A DNA stretch of 64,000 nt from Pseudoruminococcus_B sp937901805 (GCA_963560245.1 CAUWNS010000003.1:62001-126000); one strand, 5' to 3'. Counted from the stretch's first letter, positions 15,007-23,431 are shown. The notes: generated by a model not told the origin, from the letters alone. Program-made: numbers and translations.

Positions 15007-15762
15007 TCCCCCTATTCTTGATACCAGCAGATGAACCGCATACAAGACGATTAGGTGAAGCGGATAAAACAGATAAAAAAACCACCCACTCATGGTTCCT
15101 CCGCCCCGTACCCCGTGGTAGCATTTTAAAAGCGGCAGACATAAGAAAACCCCAAACTGTATGCCGGGCCCGCATAAAATCCCTCTGAGTGAATAGGCGC
15201 TGCATCTCGGAGAAAACAGAAAATAAGAGAGAAAATTTTCCATTATCCAGATCGCGCCGGCAAAAGAAAAATAAACGGCTTGTCTGGCGAAATTCCCGCG
15301 TCCGAAGTAAAAAGAGAACGTGAAGAAAATGATATAATACGACCAGTCCCCAAACGTTGCCAGCATGCACAAAAGCGCCAGGAAACCCAAACGCGGGACT
15401 ACTGGAATAACGTGTTCCCATACATACAGCGCGCCCAGTCCCAGCAAAAGCGTATAAAGGACGTTCCAATTCCACATGCTGTCCAGCGCTGGAAATGAAC
15501 CGGTGGAAAAAAGAAGATAGGGCAAATAGGAAAGTACGGCAAATTCTGCAAGTCTCATCGCATACTGTTTGAGATGATGGGTATGGCGGTATCCTTCCGC
15601 CAGAAAAAAGCACATAACGGGGGCTGTAATTCTCCCTAAAAGATGCATCAAAAAACCCAAAAAGGATTCTGTAGGGACAAAAAGCCAGCCAGTATGGTCC
15701 AAAAGCATTGCCAAAATCGCAGCACCCTTTATCTGGAACGCTGTAAGCCCCCTGTCTTCCAT
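15004..15762 (-). CDS. TraX family membrane protein
   Basis: 252 residues, strongly hydrophobic, with about seven or eight membrane segments. The N-terminus LTAFQIKGAAILAMLLDHTGW and the motif PVMCFFLAEGYRHTHHLKQYAMRL are characteristic of the TraX family (PF05857). F-plasmid TraX acetylates pilin; chromosomal Firmicute members form a separate group of unknown substrate, perhaps acyltransferases of surface polymers. There is no conjugation gene nearby, so the plasmid function should not be assumed. Confidence 0.85.
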   Translation of the reverse strand: MEDRGLTAFQIKGAAILAMLLDHTGWLFVPTESFLGFLMHLLGRITAPVMCFFLAEGYRHTHHLKQYAMRLAEFAVLSYLPYLLFSTGSFPALDSMWNWNVLYTLLLGLGALYVWEHVIPVVPRLGFLALLCMLATFGDWSYYIIFFTFSFYFGRGNFARQAVYFSFAGAIWIMENFLSYFLFSPRCSAYSLRGILCGPGIQFGVFLCLPLLKCYHGVRGGGTMSGWFFYLFYPLHLIVLYAVHLLVSRIGG

Positions 15763-15834
15763 AAAAACACCTCTTTCCTACGTGGCTATCCTACCATAGC
15801 AGAAAACAACGCGCAAGGAAAAGACGTCATGAAT

Positions 15835-15863
15835 TTGCCAAAAGTATGGTTCTGTAGTATGAT
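15835..15863 (+). promoter_or_regulatory. promoter of the DtxR-family gene
   Basis: TTGCCA (15835-15840), 17 bp, TATGAT (15858-15863). No copy of the palindromic box found at 16409-16426 is present here. Confidence 0.7.
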
Positions 15864-15907
15864 AGGGATAATTGTCGGTATAGTCTGATTTTCAGGGAGG
15901 TGAGCGT

Positions 15908-16279
15908 ATGAAGATACAGGAATCCGGTGAAAATTATTTGGAGACAATCCTTATGCTGAAAAAACGGATTGGGCAGGTACGTTCCATTGATATCGTTCGG
16001 GAAATGGATTTTTCCAAACCCACAGTCAGCGTCGCCATGAAACGCTTTCGGGAAAACGGATATATTACTATGGATAGGGAAGGATATATCACCCTCACTC
16101 CCAAAGGGCAGGAAATCGCCGAGCGCATATATGAAAGACATGAGGTCATTGCAGAAATCCTGATGAAATTGGGAGTACCGGAAAAAACAGCTTATGAAGA
16201 TTCCTGCCGAATCGAACATGACCTGAGCGATGAGACATTTGCCAAAATCAAAGAGCATTATCATAAACATGCTAAATAA
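15908..16279 (+). CDS. DtxR/MntR-family metal-dependent regulator, probably iron-sensing
   Basis: 123 residues: a winged-helix DNA-binding domain (about 1-70) and the metal-binding/dimerisation domain. There is no SH3-like third domain, so the length is closer to MntR. Aligned to MntR/DtxR, the metal ligands are Glu12, His78, Cys100, Glu103 and His104, with Asn9 at the position of MntR Asp8. Cysteine at position 100 corresponds to Cys102 of iron-responsive DtxR rather than Glu99 of MntR, which favours Fe2+ sensing (inference). The start is the ATG at 15908 after GGGAGGTGA. The next operon carries a DtxR-like palindrome and a flavodoxin, a typical iron-limitation gene. Confidence 0.88.
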   Translation: MKIQESGENYLETILMLKKRIGQVRSIDIVREMDFSKPTVSVAMKRFRENGYITMDREGYITLTPKGQEIAERIYERHEVIAEILMKLGVPEKTAYEDSCRIEHDLSDETFAKIKEHYHKHAK

Positions 16280-16298
16280 TACGGCGAGCCATCTTGCC

Positions 16299-16341
16299 AA
16301 GCGGTATATCCCTGAATTTTTTCAGGGATATACCGCTTTTC
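16299..16341 (+). terminator. terminator after the DtxR-family gene
   Basis: AAGCGGTATATCCCTGAA pairs with TTCAGGGATATACCGCTT, followed by TTCTT. Confidence 0.88.
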
Positions 16342-16370
16342 TTATCTCAGGCAAACATTTCAAAAAGCTA

Positions 16371-16399
16371 TTGACATATTCCTAGTAAAATGATATAGT
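16371..16399 (+). promoter_or_regulatory. promoter of the DUF3793-flavodoxin operon
   Basis: TTGACA (16371-16376), 17 bp, TATAGT (16394-16399). Confidence 0.8.
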
Positions 16400-16408
16400 A
16401 TAGCCATA

Positions 16409-16426
16409 GGTTAGTTGTTACTAACC
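16409..16426 (+). promoter_or_regulatory. candidate iron box (DtxR-type operator)
   Basis: GGTTAGTTGTTACTAACC, a 7-bp perfect inverted repeat with a 4-nt centre, over the expected transcript start. The half-sites TAGGTTAG and CTAACCAA match the halves of the DtxR/IdeR box but are spaced wider. The regulator gene ends only 130 bp upstream. Confidence 0.65.
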
Positions 16427-16449
16427 AAGACATCAAAAGGAGTATGACA

Positions 16450-16998
16450 ATGGAAGAATATCTCGTCCGGCACTGCGCTCCAACGCTCGCCGGATTGAAA
16501 TCCGGAAATCTTTTCGGTTATCGATTTTCCACTCTGTTCTCTCTCCGGAAAGAAATGGAAAGATGCCGAAAAATTCTGGAGAAAAAAGGCGTAAATCTCA
16601 CCCTACTGCAAATTCAGGACGGGCGCGCGCTGATCTATCTTTATCGGCAAAAATTATTGTTGCGTGATTGGCAGCAAAACGAAGTTTCCCGTTTTATGGA
16701 ACACTATGGTTATAACACGGCAAACCCGGAGCAGGCAGTCGCAAAATTGGCGCAGAGACTGGATTTGGAGACAGGGTTTCCCCATGAAATCGGATTGTTT
16801 CTGGGGTATCCGTTTGCAGATGTGCAGGGCTTTATTCAGCATGGAGGAAAAAACTGCAAATGCTGCGGATGCTGGAAAGTCTACTGTGATGAACAGCAGG
16901 CAAAACAGCAGTTTGCACGTTTTGCAAAGTGTACGCAGGTATATTACAGGTGTTTCCTTCAGGGCACGCCTATTTCGCGGCTGGCTGTAGCCGCATAA
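16450..16998 (+). CDS. DUF3793 family protein
   Basis: 182 residues. The N-terminus LVRHCAPTLAGLKSGNLF is the hallmark of DUF3793. The middle segment GFPHEIGLFLGYPFADVQGFI resembles the rest of the family, and a cysteine cluster follows (NCKCCGCWKVYCDE). The function is unknown, but the family is commonly found beside flavodoxin genes in anaerobic Firmicutes. The start is the ATG at 16450, 7 nt after AGGAG; the ATG at 16444 is too close. It is co-transcribed with the flavodoxin gene (23-nt gap) from a promoter covered by a DtxR-like palindrome. This makes an iron-starvation role likely. Confidence 0.87.
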   Translation: MEEYLVRHCAPTLAGLKSGNLFGYRFSTLFSLRKEMERCRKILEKKGVNLTLLQIQDGRALIYLYRQKLLLRDWQQNEVSRFMEHYGYNTANPEQAVAKLAQRLDLETGFPHEIGLFLGYPFADVQGFIQHGGKNCKCCGCWKVYCDEQQAKQQFARFAKCTQVYYRCFLQGTPISRLAVAA

Positions 16999-17021
16999 CC
17001 ATTCGGGAAAGGAAGTTTTTT

Positions 17022-17444
17022 ATGAGTAAAGTTGCAGTAGTCTATTGGAGCGGAACGGGGAATACAGAGGCAATGGCCCATCTGGTGGAAGAAGGCGCAA
17101 AAAACGCCGGGGCCTCGGTCGAACTTTTGACAGCTTCTGAATTTTCCCAGGACAAAATGGCCGCGTTTGATGCCATTGGCTTTGGCTGTCCATCCATGGG
17201 GGCTGAACAACTAGAAGAATCCGAATTTGAACCTATGTTTTCTTCCCTGGACATCCAGGGAAAGAAAATCGCCCTTTTCGGCTCCTATGGATGGGGAGAC
17301 GGCGAATGGATGCGTACCTGGGAAGCCTCCTGCAAAGACAGCGGCGCTATTTTGGTCTGTGACTGCGTTATTGCAAACGAAGCGCCGGACAACGAGGCGT
17401 CCGAAGCATGTAAAAGCCTTGGCGCCGCACTTGCCAATGCGTAA
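17022..17444 (+). CDS. flavodoxin
   Basis: 140-residue FMN electron carrier of the short-chain flavodoxin class. The phosphate-binding loop is WSGTGNTEAMA (about 9-19). The isoalloxazine-contacting loops are the GCPSMGAEQLE and FGSYGWGDGEWMR regions, which carry the stacking Tyr and Trp residues. It replaces ferredoxin when iron is scarce, in agreement with the palindromic box upstream of its operon. AAAGGAAG precedes the ATG. It is the last gene of the unit, followed by a strong terminator. Confidence 0.93.
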   Translation: MSKVAVVYWSGTGNTEAMAHLVEEGAKNAGASVELLTASEFSQDKMAAFDAIGFGCPSMGAEQLEESEFEPMFSSLDIQGKKIALFGSYGWGDGEWMRTWEASCKDSGAILVCDCVIANEAPDNEASEACKSLGAALANA

Positions 17445-17493
17445 AGTTTTGATTTCTCCTTTTATTTGACATACAAACTTTTCATTTTCTTGC

Positions 17494-17543
17494 CGGGAAT
17501 CCCCCCTGCGGATCTTTCTTCCGCAGGGGGATTCCTTTTCCTG
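17494..17543 (+). terminator. terminator after flavodoxin
   Basis: GGAATCCCCCCTGCGGA pairs with TCCGCAGGGGGATTCC, followed by TTTTCC. Confidence 0.87.
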
Positions 17544-17547
17544 AGTA

Positions 17548-17620
17548 TAAGAAAACCGCCCGGTCCTTTTCATAAAACCGGGCGGAAAAGATGATGGAGA
17601 ACATTGACATGAAATCCTCT
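17548..17620 (-). ncRNA. candidate small RNA antisense to the EndoQ-helicase leader side
   Basis: A minus-strand promoter (17627-17655) and a minus-oriented terminator (17556-17585, CCGCCCGGT/ACCGGGCGG then TTTTC) bracket a predicted transcript of about 70 nt. No minus-strand gene lies upstream to account for this terminator. A short frame inside (ATG at about 17609, preceded by AGAGGA) runs through the hairpin, so a non-coding RNA is more likely than a peptide. Confidence 0.45.
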
Positions 17621-17626
17621 GCAAGC

Positions 17627-17655
17627 ATTGTATCAGTTCCACTGTATTTTTGCAA
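17627..17655 (-). promoter_or_regulatory. minus-strand promoter of the small RNA candidate
   Basis: TTGCAA (17655-17650), 17 bp, TACAAT (17632-17627). Confidence 0.6.
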
Positions 17656-17746
17656 CTTTTCAATCAGATTGACAGTTATTTTTGTAATATTCACCAATCG
17701 CCTTTCAATTCTTCTGTCAAAAAGCTTCTCAAAACCCTCTCTCTGC

Positions 17747-17775
17747 TTGTCTTGCTATTTGGAAAGCATTATAAT
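17747..17775 (+). promoter_or_regulatory. promoter of the EndoQ-helicase gene
   Basis: TTGTCT (17747-17752), 17 bp, TATAAT (17770-17775); start near 17782, leader about 34 nt. Confidence 0.7.
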
Positions 17776-17815
17776 GAATCCTGGAATATCGAATACTCTG
17801 GAAAGGAGTCCGTTT

Positions 17816-20800
17816 ATGTATATAGCCGATCTGTATATCCATTCCAAATATTCCCGTGCGACCAGCCGCGACTGCGATATCAGGCACCTGGATTACTGGG
17901 CGCGCCGGAAGGGGATTGATCTGGTGGGAACCGGGGATTTTACCCATCCTGCCTGGCGTGAGGAACTCAAGGAATGCCTTGCTCCTGCGGAAGAAGGCTT
18001 CTATATTCTAAAAGAAGAATGCGTTCTCAGTGATTCTACAACTCTCCGTGCAAATCCTCCCCGGTTTGTCGTCACCGGAGAAATCAGCTCGATCTATAAA
18101 AAAGACGGTAAGGTGCGCAAAGTGCACAATGTCATTCTCCTGCCCTCTCTGGAAGATGCGGAGATCCTTGCGCAAAAACTGGAGGCCATCGGCAATATCC
18201 ATTCGGATGGCCGGCCTATTTTGGGCATTGACAGCCGCGATTTGCTGGAAATCACCCTGGAATCCTGTCCAAACGCCATGTTTATCCCCGCTCATATCTG
18301 GACTCCGCACTTTTCCATGTTCGGCGCCTTTTCCGGGTTTGATACCGTGCAGGAGTGTTTTGGCGATCTGTCCTCCTATATCCATGCTGTCGAAACCGGA
18401 CTTTCCTCCGATCCCCCCATGAATTGGAGAGTGCCTATGCTGGATTCCTACACGCTGATTTCCAATTCTGACGCCCATTCCCCTTCCAAACTGGGCAGGG
18501 AGGCAAATCTGCTAAACACAGAACTCTCCTATCCGGCGCTCAAAGCGGCAATCGAAGGAACCAACCCGTCCGGCTTTGCCGGTACCATTGAATTTTTCCC
18601 GGAAGAGGGAAAATACCATCTGGACGGGCACCGCAGCTGTGATCTCTGCCTGCACCCTTCCGAAACCATCCTCTATGGCGGACGCTGTCCAAAATGCGGC
18701 AAAAAAATCACCATCGGCGTAGAACACCGCGTGGAGGAACTTGCCGCCCGGCCGCAGGGATTCGTTCTGCCCGGCGCAAAGCCATTCGAAAGCCTGGTTC
18801 CGCTCCCGGAGGTAATCGCCTCTTCAACCGGTTATACCACTGCAAGCAAAAAGGTAGCCGCACAATATGAGGATATGCTGAACCGACTTGGGGCGGAGTT
18901 TCCGATTCTCCGCCAAATCCCGCTCGAAGAGATCGGCGCCGTTGCCGGCCCCTGTATCCAGGAGGGGATCCGCCGTCTTCGTGCCGGGGAAGTCACGCGA
19001 ATTCCCGGATACGATGGAAAATACGGCGTCATTGAATTGCTCTCCCCTTCGGAAATTGAAAAACTCAGCGGACAGACAAGCCTGTTCGGGATTACCTCTC
19101 CAAAAATCCAAAAGCCGAAAAAGGAACCGCTGTTCACAGCAGACCCCCTCCAAAATAAACCGGCGTCCATCCCGCAGGAATCCGACGCCGCGCCGGCACA
19201 GCAAACGGAAGATCCTCTCGCCTCCCTGAACCCGGAACAAAGGGAAGCTGTCTGTACAAATAGCCGTTTCACTGCTGTCATTGCAGGGCCCGGAACCGGG
19301 AAAACCAGGACTTTGGTATCCCGGATCTGCTATCTCATCCGACAGAAAGAAATCTCTCCCTCCCGGATTACAGCAGTGACTTTTACCAGAAAAGCCGCTG
19401 AAGAAATGCGCCAGCGGCTCGAACAGCAGCTTCCTTCCAGGCGCAGCGCGCGGGCAGTCCATATTGGCACTTTCCACTCCCTCTGCCTGGAACTTTTGCA
19501 GGAACAATATGGCGATATCCGTCTTTTGGAGGAATATGAGGCCCTTGCACTTGCAAAAGAACTGCTCAAGCAACAGGAGAACAAAGCTTCTCCCATGCGC
19601 TTTTTACAGGAGGTTTCCTCTTATAAAAGCGGTATTCCATCCAAAGAAGCGGATTCCCTCTTCCCGCAGGGATTGCTTGAGGCGTACTGCGCCCTGCAAA
19701 GGGAAAGAAAACTGATGGATTTTGATGATCTGCTTCTGGAGACTCTGCATCTATGGGAAGCAGGAGAAGTTCCGTCAAAATGGAAGACGCGCTTTTCCCA
19801 CCTTCTGGTTGATGAGTTTCAGGATTCCAGCCCTGTTCAGGCCCGTTTAATCCGGGCATGGGCACAGGAAAACTCCCATCTCTTTGTCATTGGGGATCCG
19901 GATCAATCCATCTATGGATTCCGGGGGGCTTCCGCCGATTGTTTTGCTCAGCTGGAACAGGATTTTCCCCCGCTTGAGACAATCCGCCTGACAGAAAATT
20001 ACCGCTCTGCTCCGCAGATTTTGGAATGCGCCCTGCCTGTCATCTCCTGCAATCCCGGAGGAAAACGGAATTTGTCCGCCAATGCCGCAGAGGGAGCTGT
20101 CCGGATGGTAACTGCCCCCTCTCCTCTTTCCGAGGCAATCTTTACCGCAAAAGAAATTGCGCGCATGACCGGGGGCATGGACATGCTCAGCGCACAGGAT
20201 TTGCTCGTCACAGACGCCGTGGACAAACCGCGGGAATTTTCTGAAATTGCCGTTTTGTACCGGACTCACCGGCAGGCAGATCTGCTGGAAAAATGCCTGA
20301 GACAGGAGGGAATCCCCTGTGTTATTGCCGGCAGGGACGACTTTTTATCCGCCCCCTGCGTGCGCGGGGTTGTTGGCTTTTTCCGGTTTCTGACACATCC
20401 GGAGGATTTCTTTGCTCTTTTTGTATCCCTTCAGCTTCTCTTTGCGTGCCCGCCCGATCTGTGCGAAAGCGCTGCAAAACAGTGGGACGCCTGGCAGGTG
20501 CTTCCCTTACCTGAACGTCTTGAATGCCTGAAAACAGAGTGGGAATCTACGGGATATCTCTCACAGTTTCTGGACGCTGTCGTCAAGTTTCTTCCCAGAC
20601 TCCATGAACGCCCGCGAAAACTCCTGGATGCTTTTGCAAAAGAATACGGTTTGAGCAGGGACGATTCCTTCACCCGCCTGCGTTCTGCCTCCGTATTTTA
20701 TAAAACAATGGAGGAATTCCTGTTGGCCATGGCTCTGGGCGAGGAAAGCGATATCCGCTGCAGCGGAACAAAATCCTATGCCGCAGGAGCCGTCACACTT

Positions 20801-21082
20801 ATGACACTGCATGGGGCAAAAGGACTGGAATTTCCGGTTGTCTTTCTCTGCGGGATAAATCAGGGTGTGCTCCCTTACGATTCGGAACATAGAAAAGCCG
20901 ATATCCAGGAGGAACGCCGCCTTTTCTTCGTTGGAATGACACGGGCAAAGGAGGAACTTCTCCTGCTGACCTCCCAGGAACCATCCCCGTTCCTGGACGA
21001 GATCCCCGCCCAGTGCTATAGGAAAGAACGGGCTGCAAAACCAAAAGAAACGGAATCCCCGCTGCAGTTAAGCCTCTTTTAA
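17816..21082 (+). CDS. endonuclease Q-like PHP nuclease fused to UvrD/PcrA-type helicase
   Basis: 1088 residues. Residues 1-270 form a PHP-type metal nuclease: His9 in DLYIHSKYS, GTGDFTHPAW, PAHIWTPHFSMFG and SNSDAHSPSKLG. A four-Cys zinc finger follows (Cys275/278 and Cys291/294). This order is that of endonuclease Q (TIGR00375 group), which nicks DNA 5' of deaminated bases and abasic sites. Residues from about 470 form a superfamily I helicase: motif Ia region LNPEQREAV, Walker A AGPGTGKTR (490-498), Walker B VDEFQD (665-670), GDPDQSIYGFRGA and the C-terminal TLHGAKGLEFPVVF and VGMTRAKEEL. Gln-Thr-Ser-Leu-Phe (420-424) and the extreme C-terminus Gln-Leu-Ser-Leu-Phe both fit the bacterial sliding-clamp-binding motif. 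The start is the ATG at 17816 after AAAGGAG; upstream in-frame sequence precedes the promoter. The repair role is inferred. Confidence 0.9.
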   Translation: MYIADLYIHSKYSRATSRDCDIRHLDYWARRKGIDLVGTGDFTHPAWREELKECLAPAEEGFYILKEECVLSDSTTLRANPPRFVVTGEISSIYKKDGKVRKVHNVILLPSLEDAEILAQKLEAIGNIHSDGRPILGIDSRDLLEITLESCPNAMFIPAHIWTPHFSMFGAFSGFDTVQECFGDLSSYIHAVETGLSSDPPMNWRVPMLDSYTLISNSDAHSPSKLGREANLLNTELSYPALKAAIEGTNPSGFAGTIEFFPEEGKYHLDGHRSCDLCLHPSETILYGGRCPKCGKKITIGVEHRVEELAARPQGFVLPGAKPFESLVPLPEVIASSTGYTTASKKVAAQYEDMLNRLGAEFPILRQIPLEEIGAVAGPCIQEGIRRLRAGEVTRIPGYDGKYGVIELLSPSEIEKLSGQTSLFGITSPKIQKPKKEPLFTADPLQNKPASIPQESDAAPAQQTEDPLASLNPEQREAVCTNSRFTAVIAGPGTGKTRTLVSRICYLIRQKEISPSRITAVTFTRKAAEEMRQRLEQQLPSRRSARAVHIGTFHSLCLELLQEQYGDIRLLEEYEALALAKELLKQQENKASPMRFLQEVSSYKSGIPSKEADSLFPQGLLEAYCALQRERKLMDFDDLLLETLHLWEAGEVPSKWKTRFSHLLVDEFQDSSPVQARLIRAWAQENSHLFVIGDPDQSIYGFRGASADCFAQLEQDFPPLETIRLTENYRSAPQILECALPVISCNPGGKRNLSANAAEGAVRMVTAPSPLSEAIFTAKEIARMTGGMDMLSAQDLLVTDAVDKPREFSEIAVLYRTHRQADLLEKCLRQEGIPCVIAGRDDFLSAPCVRGVVGFFRFLTHPEDFFALFVSLQLLFACPPDLCESAAKQWDAWQVLPLPERLECLKTEWESTGYLSQFLDAVVKFLPRLHERPRKLLDAFAKEYGLSRDDSFTRLRSASVFYKTMEEFLLAMALGEESDIRCSGTKSYAAGAVTLMTLHGAKGLEFPVVFLCGINQGVLPYDSEHRKADIQEERRLFFVGMTRAKEELLLLTSQEPSPFLDEIPAQCYRKERAAKPKETESPLQLSLF

Positions 21083-21569
21083 CGGGAAGGATCAAATTCC
21101 AACGATTCATACAGCTGGAAACTGTATGACAGCGGAATTGTCCGATTAAATCAATGGGATAGGGATCGAGGCTTGACTCCGGCTGCTTTGTCGGCCCCCT
21201 GTCCTTTCCCTATTCCGACGAACCGGTTAATCCGCCGGATGCACTGTCCAAAGAATCCTTTCTGGGTGTCTCCGGGGTTTTTCAGCCGTATTCTGCTCAC
21301 ATTCTATAAACCGATTTTTCTGGATTTTTTATGTCCTACCGTTTTCATTACAGGTACGAAAACCGTTCTTCCAACTTGCTGCTTATGGAATCGGCGGGTT
21401 TCTCGACATAGGTATCTTGAAATTTTTTGTATCTATTTTTCCGGTTTGATAGTCTGTAAATACAAATGGCAGGATATTTCCCTGCAAAGTCACATAACCG
21501 TCCCTATTTCTCTCGTCCAATACCCAGGCAGATTTCCTTTGTTGCCAGACAGCTTCCCCTGCTCATAAA
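21083..21569. other. intergenic region without a supported gene
   Basis: About 490 bp. Plus-strand frames have no ribosome site. A minus frame of about 57 codons (near 21390-21560, reading VLDERNRDGYVTLQGNILPFVFTD in part) looks protein-like but has no start, so a decayed gene fragment is possible. Confidence 0.4.
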
Positions 21570-21604
21570 AACATCCTATCCATAAAAATGGATAGGATGT
21601 TTTC
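21570..21604. terminator. bidirectional terminator
   Basis: ACATCCTATCCAT pairs with ATGGATAGGATGT around AAAA, with T-runs on both strands. It sits directly after the stop of the minus-strand ycaQ-like pseudogene. Confidence 0.8.
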
Positions 21605-21606
21605 TC

Positions 21607-22790
21607 TCATAGATTGTTTTTTGCGGCGTCCGAATAAAGGAGATGTCTCATATTATGGAATTTTTTCAGCCGTTCCAGACAATGGTGCAGGGACAGACGC
21701 AGTCGCTCGGATTTCCGAACTTTCTGCTCCCACCAGATATTTTTGATAAACAGCGTCTCTTCCTTCCGGTTGCAGACAGCCCCAGTCTTCCCGCCAGGCG
21801 TACCCCATCCAGAATCGGGAGGACATAGTATCCAAACTGCCGCAAGGAAACCGGGGTATATATTTCCCACCTGTAAGTAAAGCCGAATAATGCCTGTATC
21901 AGTTTCCTGTCCCACATCAGGCAGTCCAAAGGGGCAATCAATTCTGTCCTGTGCCGAAAGTACTTGTTTGAACAGGCTTCTTCCAAGAAAGGAAGATCCG
22001 ATTTTTGCAGATACAGGGGCTTTCCAATCCCTTCTACCCGAATCGGAAGGATCTGTTCGCTCCATACAAGTGTTTGAAACGCCTGTTCCCTCTGGGCGGC
22101 TTTTAAACCATCGATTCCTAAAAAAGCGTCGCTGTCAGCATTCCATAACAGACCTACCGCGCCAATTCTCCGAAAAACCCTCCATGTTAAAAACTCCTGC
22201 TCGCTGGAAAAGGGATCCTGCTGCTGTAAAATATCATGAGGCAGCAGGCGTTCTGCAGGAGCATAGTACTTCAGATTTCCCTCTTTATGGTGAATGGCAA
22301 GTTCTCCGCAAAAATAGAGCCCCTCTAGAGCAGCACGGGATAACTTGGTCGGCGCCCAAGGCCAATCCACCTTTTGATCCAGGGACAGATCCCTGGAGCC
22401 GAGGAAGTCTCTGTGTAAAAGCGCCCGACGGATGATTGCAAAAGCGGAGCTGATATCTTCCCTGCCTGCGAAATATTCTTGAAACCTCCGCATGGTACGT
22501 GAAAAATATTTCCAATCGCCAGCAGACAGAATGGACAACTGTTTATCAAAATAATCCACAGCCGCCCGATCTTCATAAAGAATCTCAGGCAGCATTTCTT
22601 TTTTCAATCCCTGTACCCTTGCCTGTAAGACCAGCTCCGGATTTTTCCCGCATACATCGATGGGATCAAACTGGATACACCCTACCCGCTGAAGATAGGA
22701 GAGAATCCCGGCTTTGCCATGGAACTGATAATCCCCGAGCAAACCCTGTTTCAGAAGTAAATACGGACTGCCTGCTTTTTTTCAATCCAT
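21607..22790 (-). pseudogene. YcaQ-type winged-helix DNA glycosylase gene, disrupted
   Basis: The reading covers a full YcaQ-like protein (winged-helix crosslink-repair glycosylase family): KQGLLGDYQFHGKAGILSYLQRVGCIQFDPI, the central LYFCGELAIHHKEG region, and a C-terminus with YGYYVLPILDG-type sequence and KNIWWEQK. There are two lesions. An ATG with a GGGAG ribosome site at 22788-22790 is followed by an in-frame TGA at codon 3 (22784-22782). Near 21780-21797 the frame breaks, and the proper C-terminus (TGAVCNRKEETLFIKNIWWEQKV) continues in another frame to the stop at 21607, as if one base were lost. A TTG at 22742 could restart translation. It is probably a decaying gene. Confidence 0.75.
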
Positions 22791-22960
22791 TGGCTCCCGG
22801 TACCCAATTTTTATTCCTTCTTTCCGAAAAAACAGAGAATTTTCATTTTTATTCTAACGAAAATCCGGAAAAAAGTCGCGAAAAATCAAAAAATAGGAGG
22901 GGAGGGTTCCCTTAAAAAAACAGGGAAAGCAGCAAAAAATTATGATTCTCAGGGCATTGA

Positions 22961-23170
22961 TTAACATCGCTCCCATTCGCTGAGAAAATCCTCTACCACA
23001 TCGTCCAAGTGAATCGGATCCAATTCCAATTCATTGCAGAGTTTCACCAGCCGAAACAGCCGATAATAATCCGTGGTGATATCTTCCATTTCCCTGTAGG
23101 GGCAGGAAATCCCATAACCAAGATAACAAATCCCTTGAAACATATACTGGCGCGCAATGATACGGTACAT
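22961..23170 (-). CDS. small conserved protein, DUF6514-like
   Basis: 69 residues. The segment EDITTDYYRLFRLVKLCNELELDPIHLDDVVEDFL resembles small clostridial proteins annotated as DUF6514, with a predicted helix pair and acidic C-terminus. There is no catalytic motif. GGGAGAGA precedes the ATG. It lies 18 nt after the XRE regulator gene in the same direction and is probably co-transcribed. Function unknown. Confidence 0.7.
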   Translation of the reverse strand: MYRIIARQYMFQGICYLGYGISCPYREMEDITTDYYRLFRLVKLCNELELDPIHLDDVVEDFLSEWERC

Positions 23171-23188
23171 AGTATCTCTCCCTGATAT

Positions 23189-23431
23189 TTAGTTGATGAT
23201 GTCAGGATCCTGTTCCCCTGTAGTATCTGCGTGCATCAGGTCATCGACCGATGTGCCCAAACCAAATGAAATTCTTTCTAAAACGTCAAGTGTGATATTA
23301 GCTGCCCCATGTTCAATCTGACGCAGGTACGAAATGCTGAGACCTGACTTAGAAGCCAAGGACTGTTGGGTCATATTCTCTTTTTCGCGTTTTTTCACAA
23401 TATTTCTACCAATTGATTCCTTGAGTTCCAT
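23189..23431 (-). CDS. XRE-family helix-turn-helix regulator
   Basis: 80-residue single-domain Cro/CI-type DNA-binding protein. The helix-turn-helix is at about 20-45 (MTQQSLASKSGLSISYLRQIEHGAANITLDVLERI), and an acidic tail follows. Such stand-alone XRE proteins bind as dimers to palindromes. One, TATTAGCGCCAATA, lies at 23486-23499 in its own leader region. It forms a unit with the small gene after it. Confidence 0.88.
   Translation of the reverse strand: MELKESIGRNIVKKREKENMTQQSLASKSGLSISYLRQIEHGAANITLDVLERISFGLGTSVDDLMHADTTGEQDPDIIN

Noticed and set aside
15004..15762. TraX as evidence for a conjugative element
   Set aside because: No relaxase, coupling protein or type IV secretion genes nearby; chromosomal TraX-family genes are common in Firmicutes.
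21173..21568. 131-codon plus-strand frame after the EndoQ-helicase gene
   Set aside because: No ribosome site, composition unlike the neighbours and no motif; listed as intergenic.
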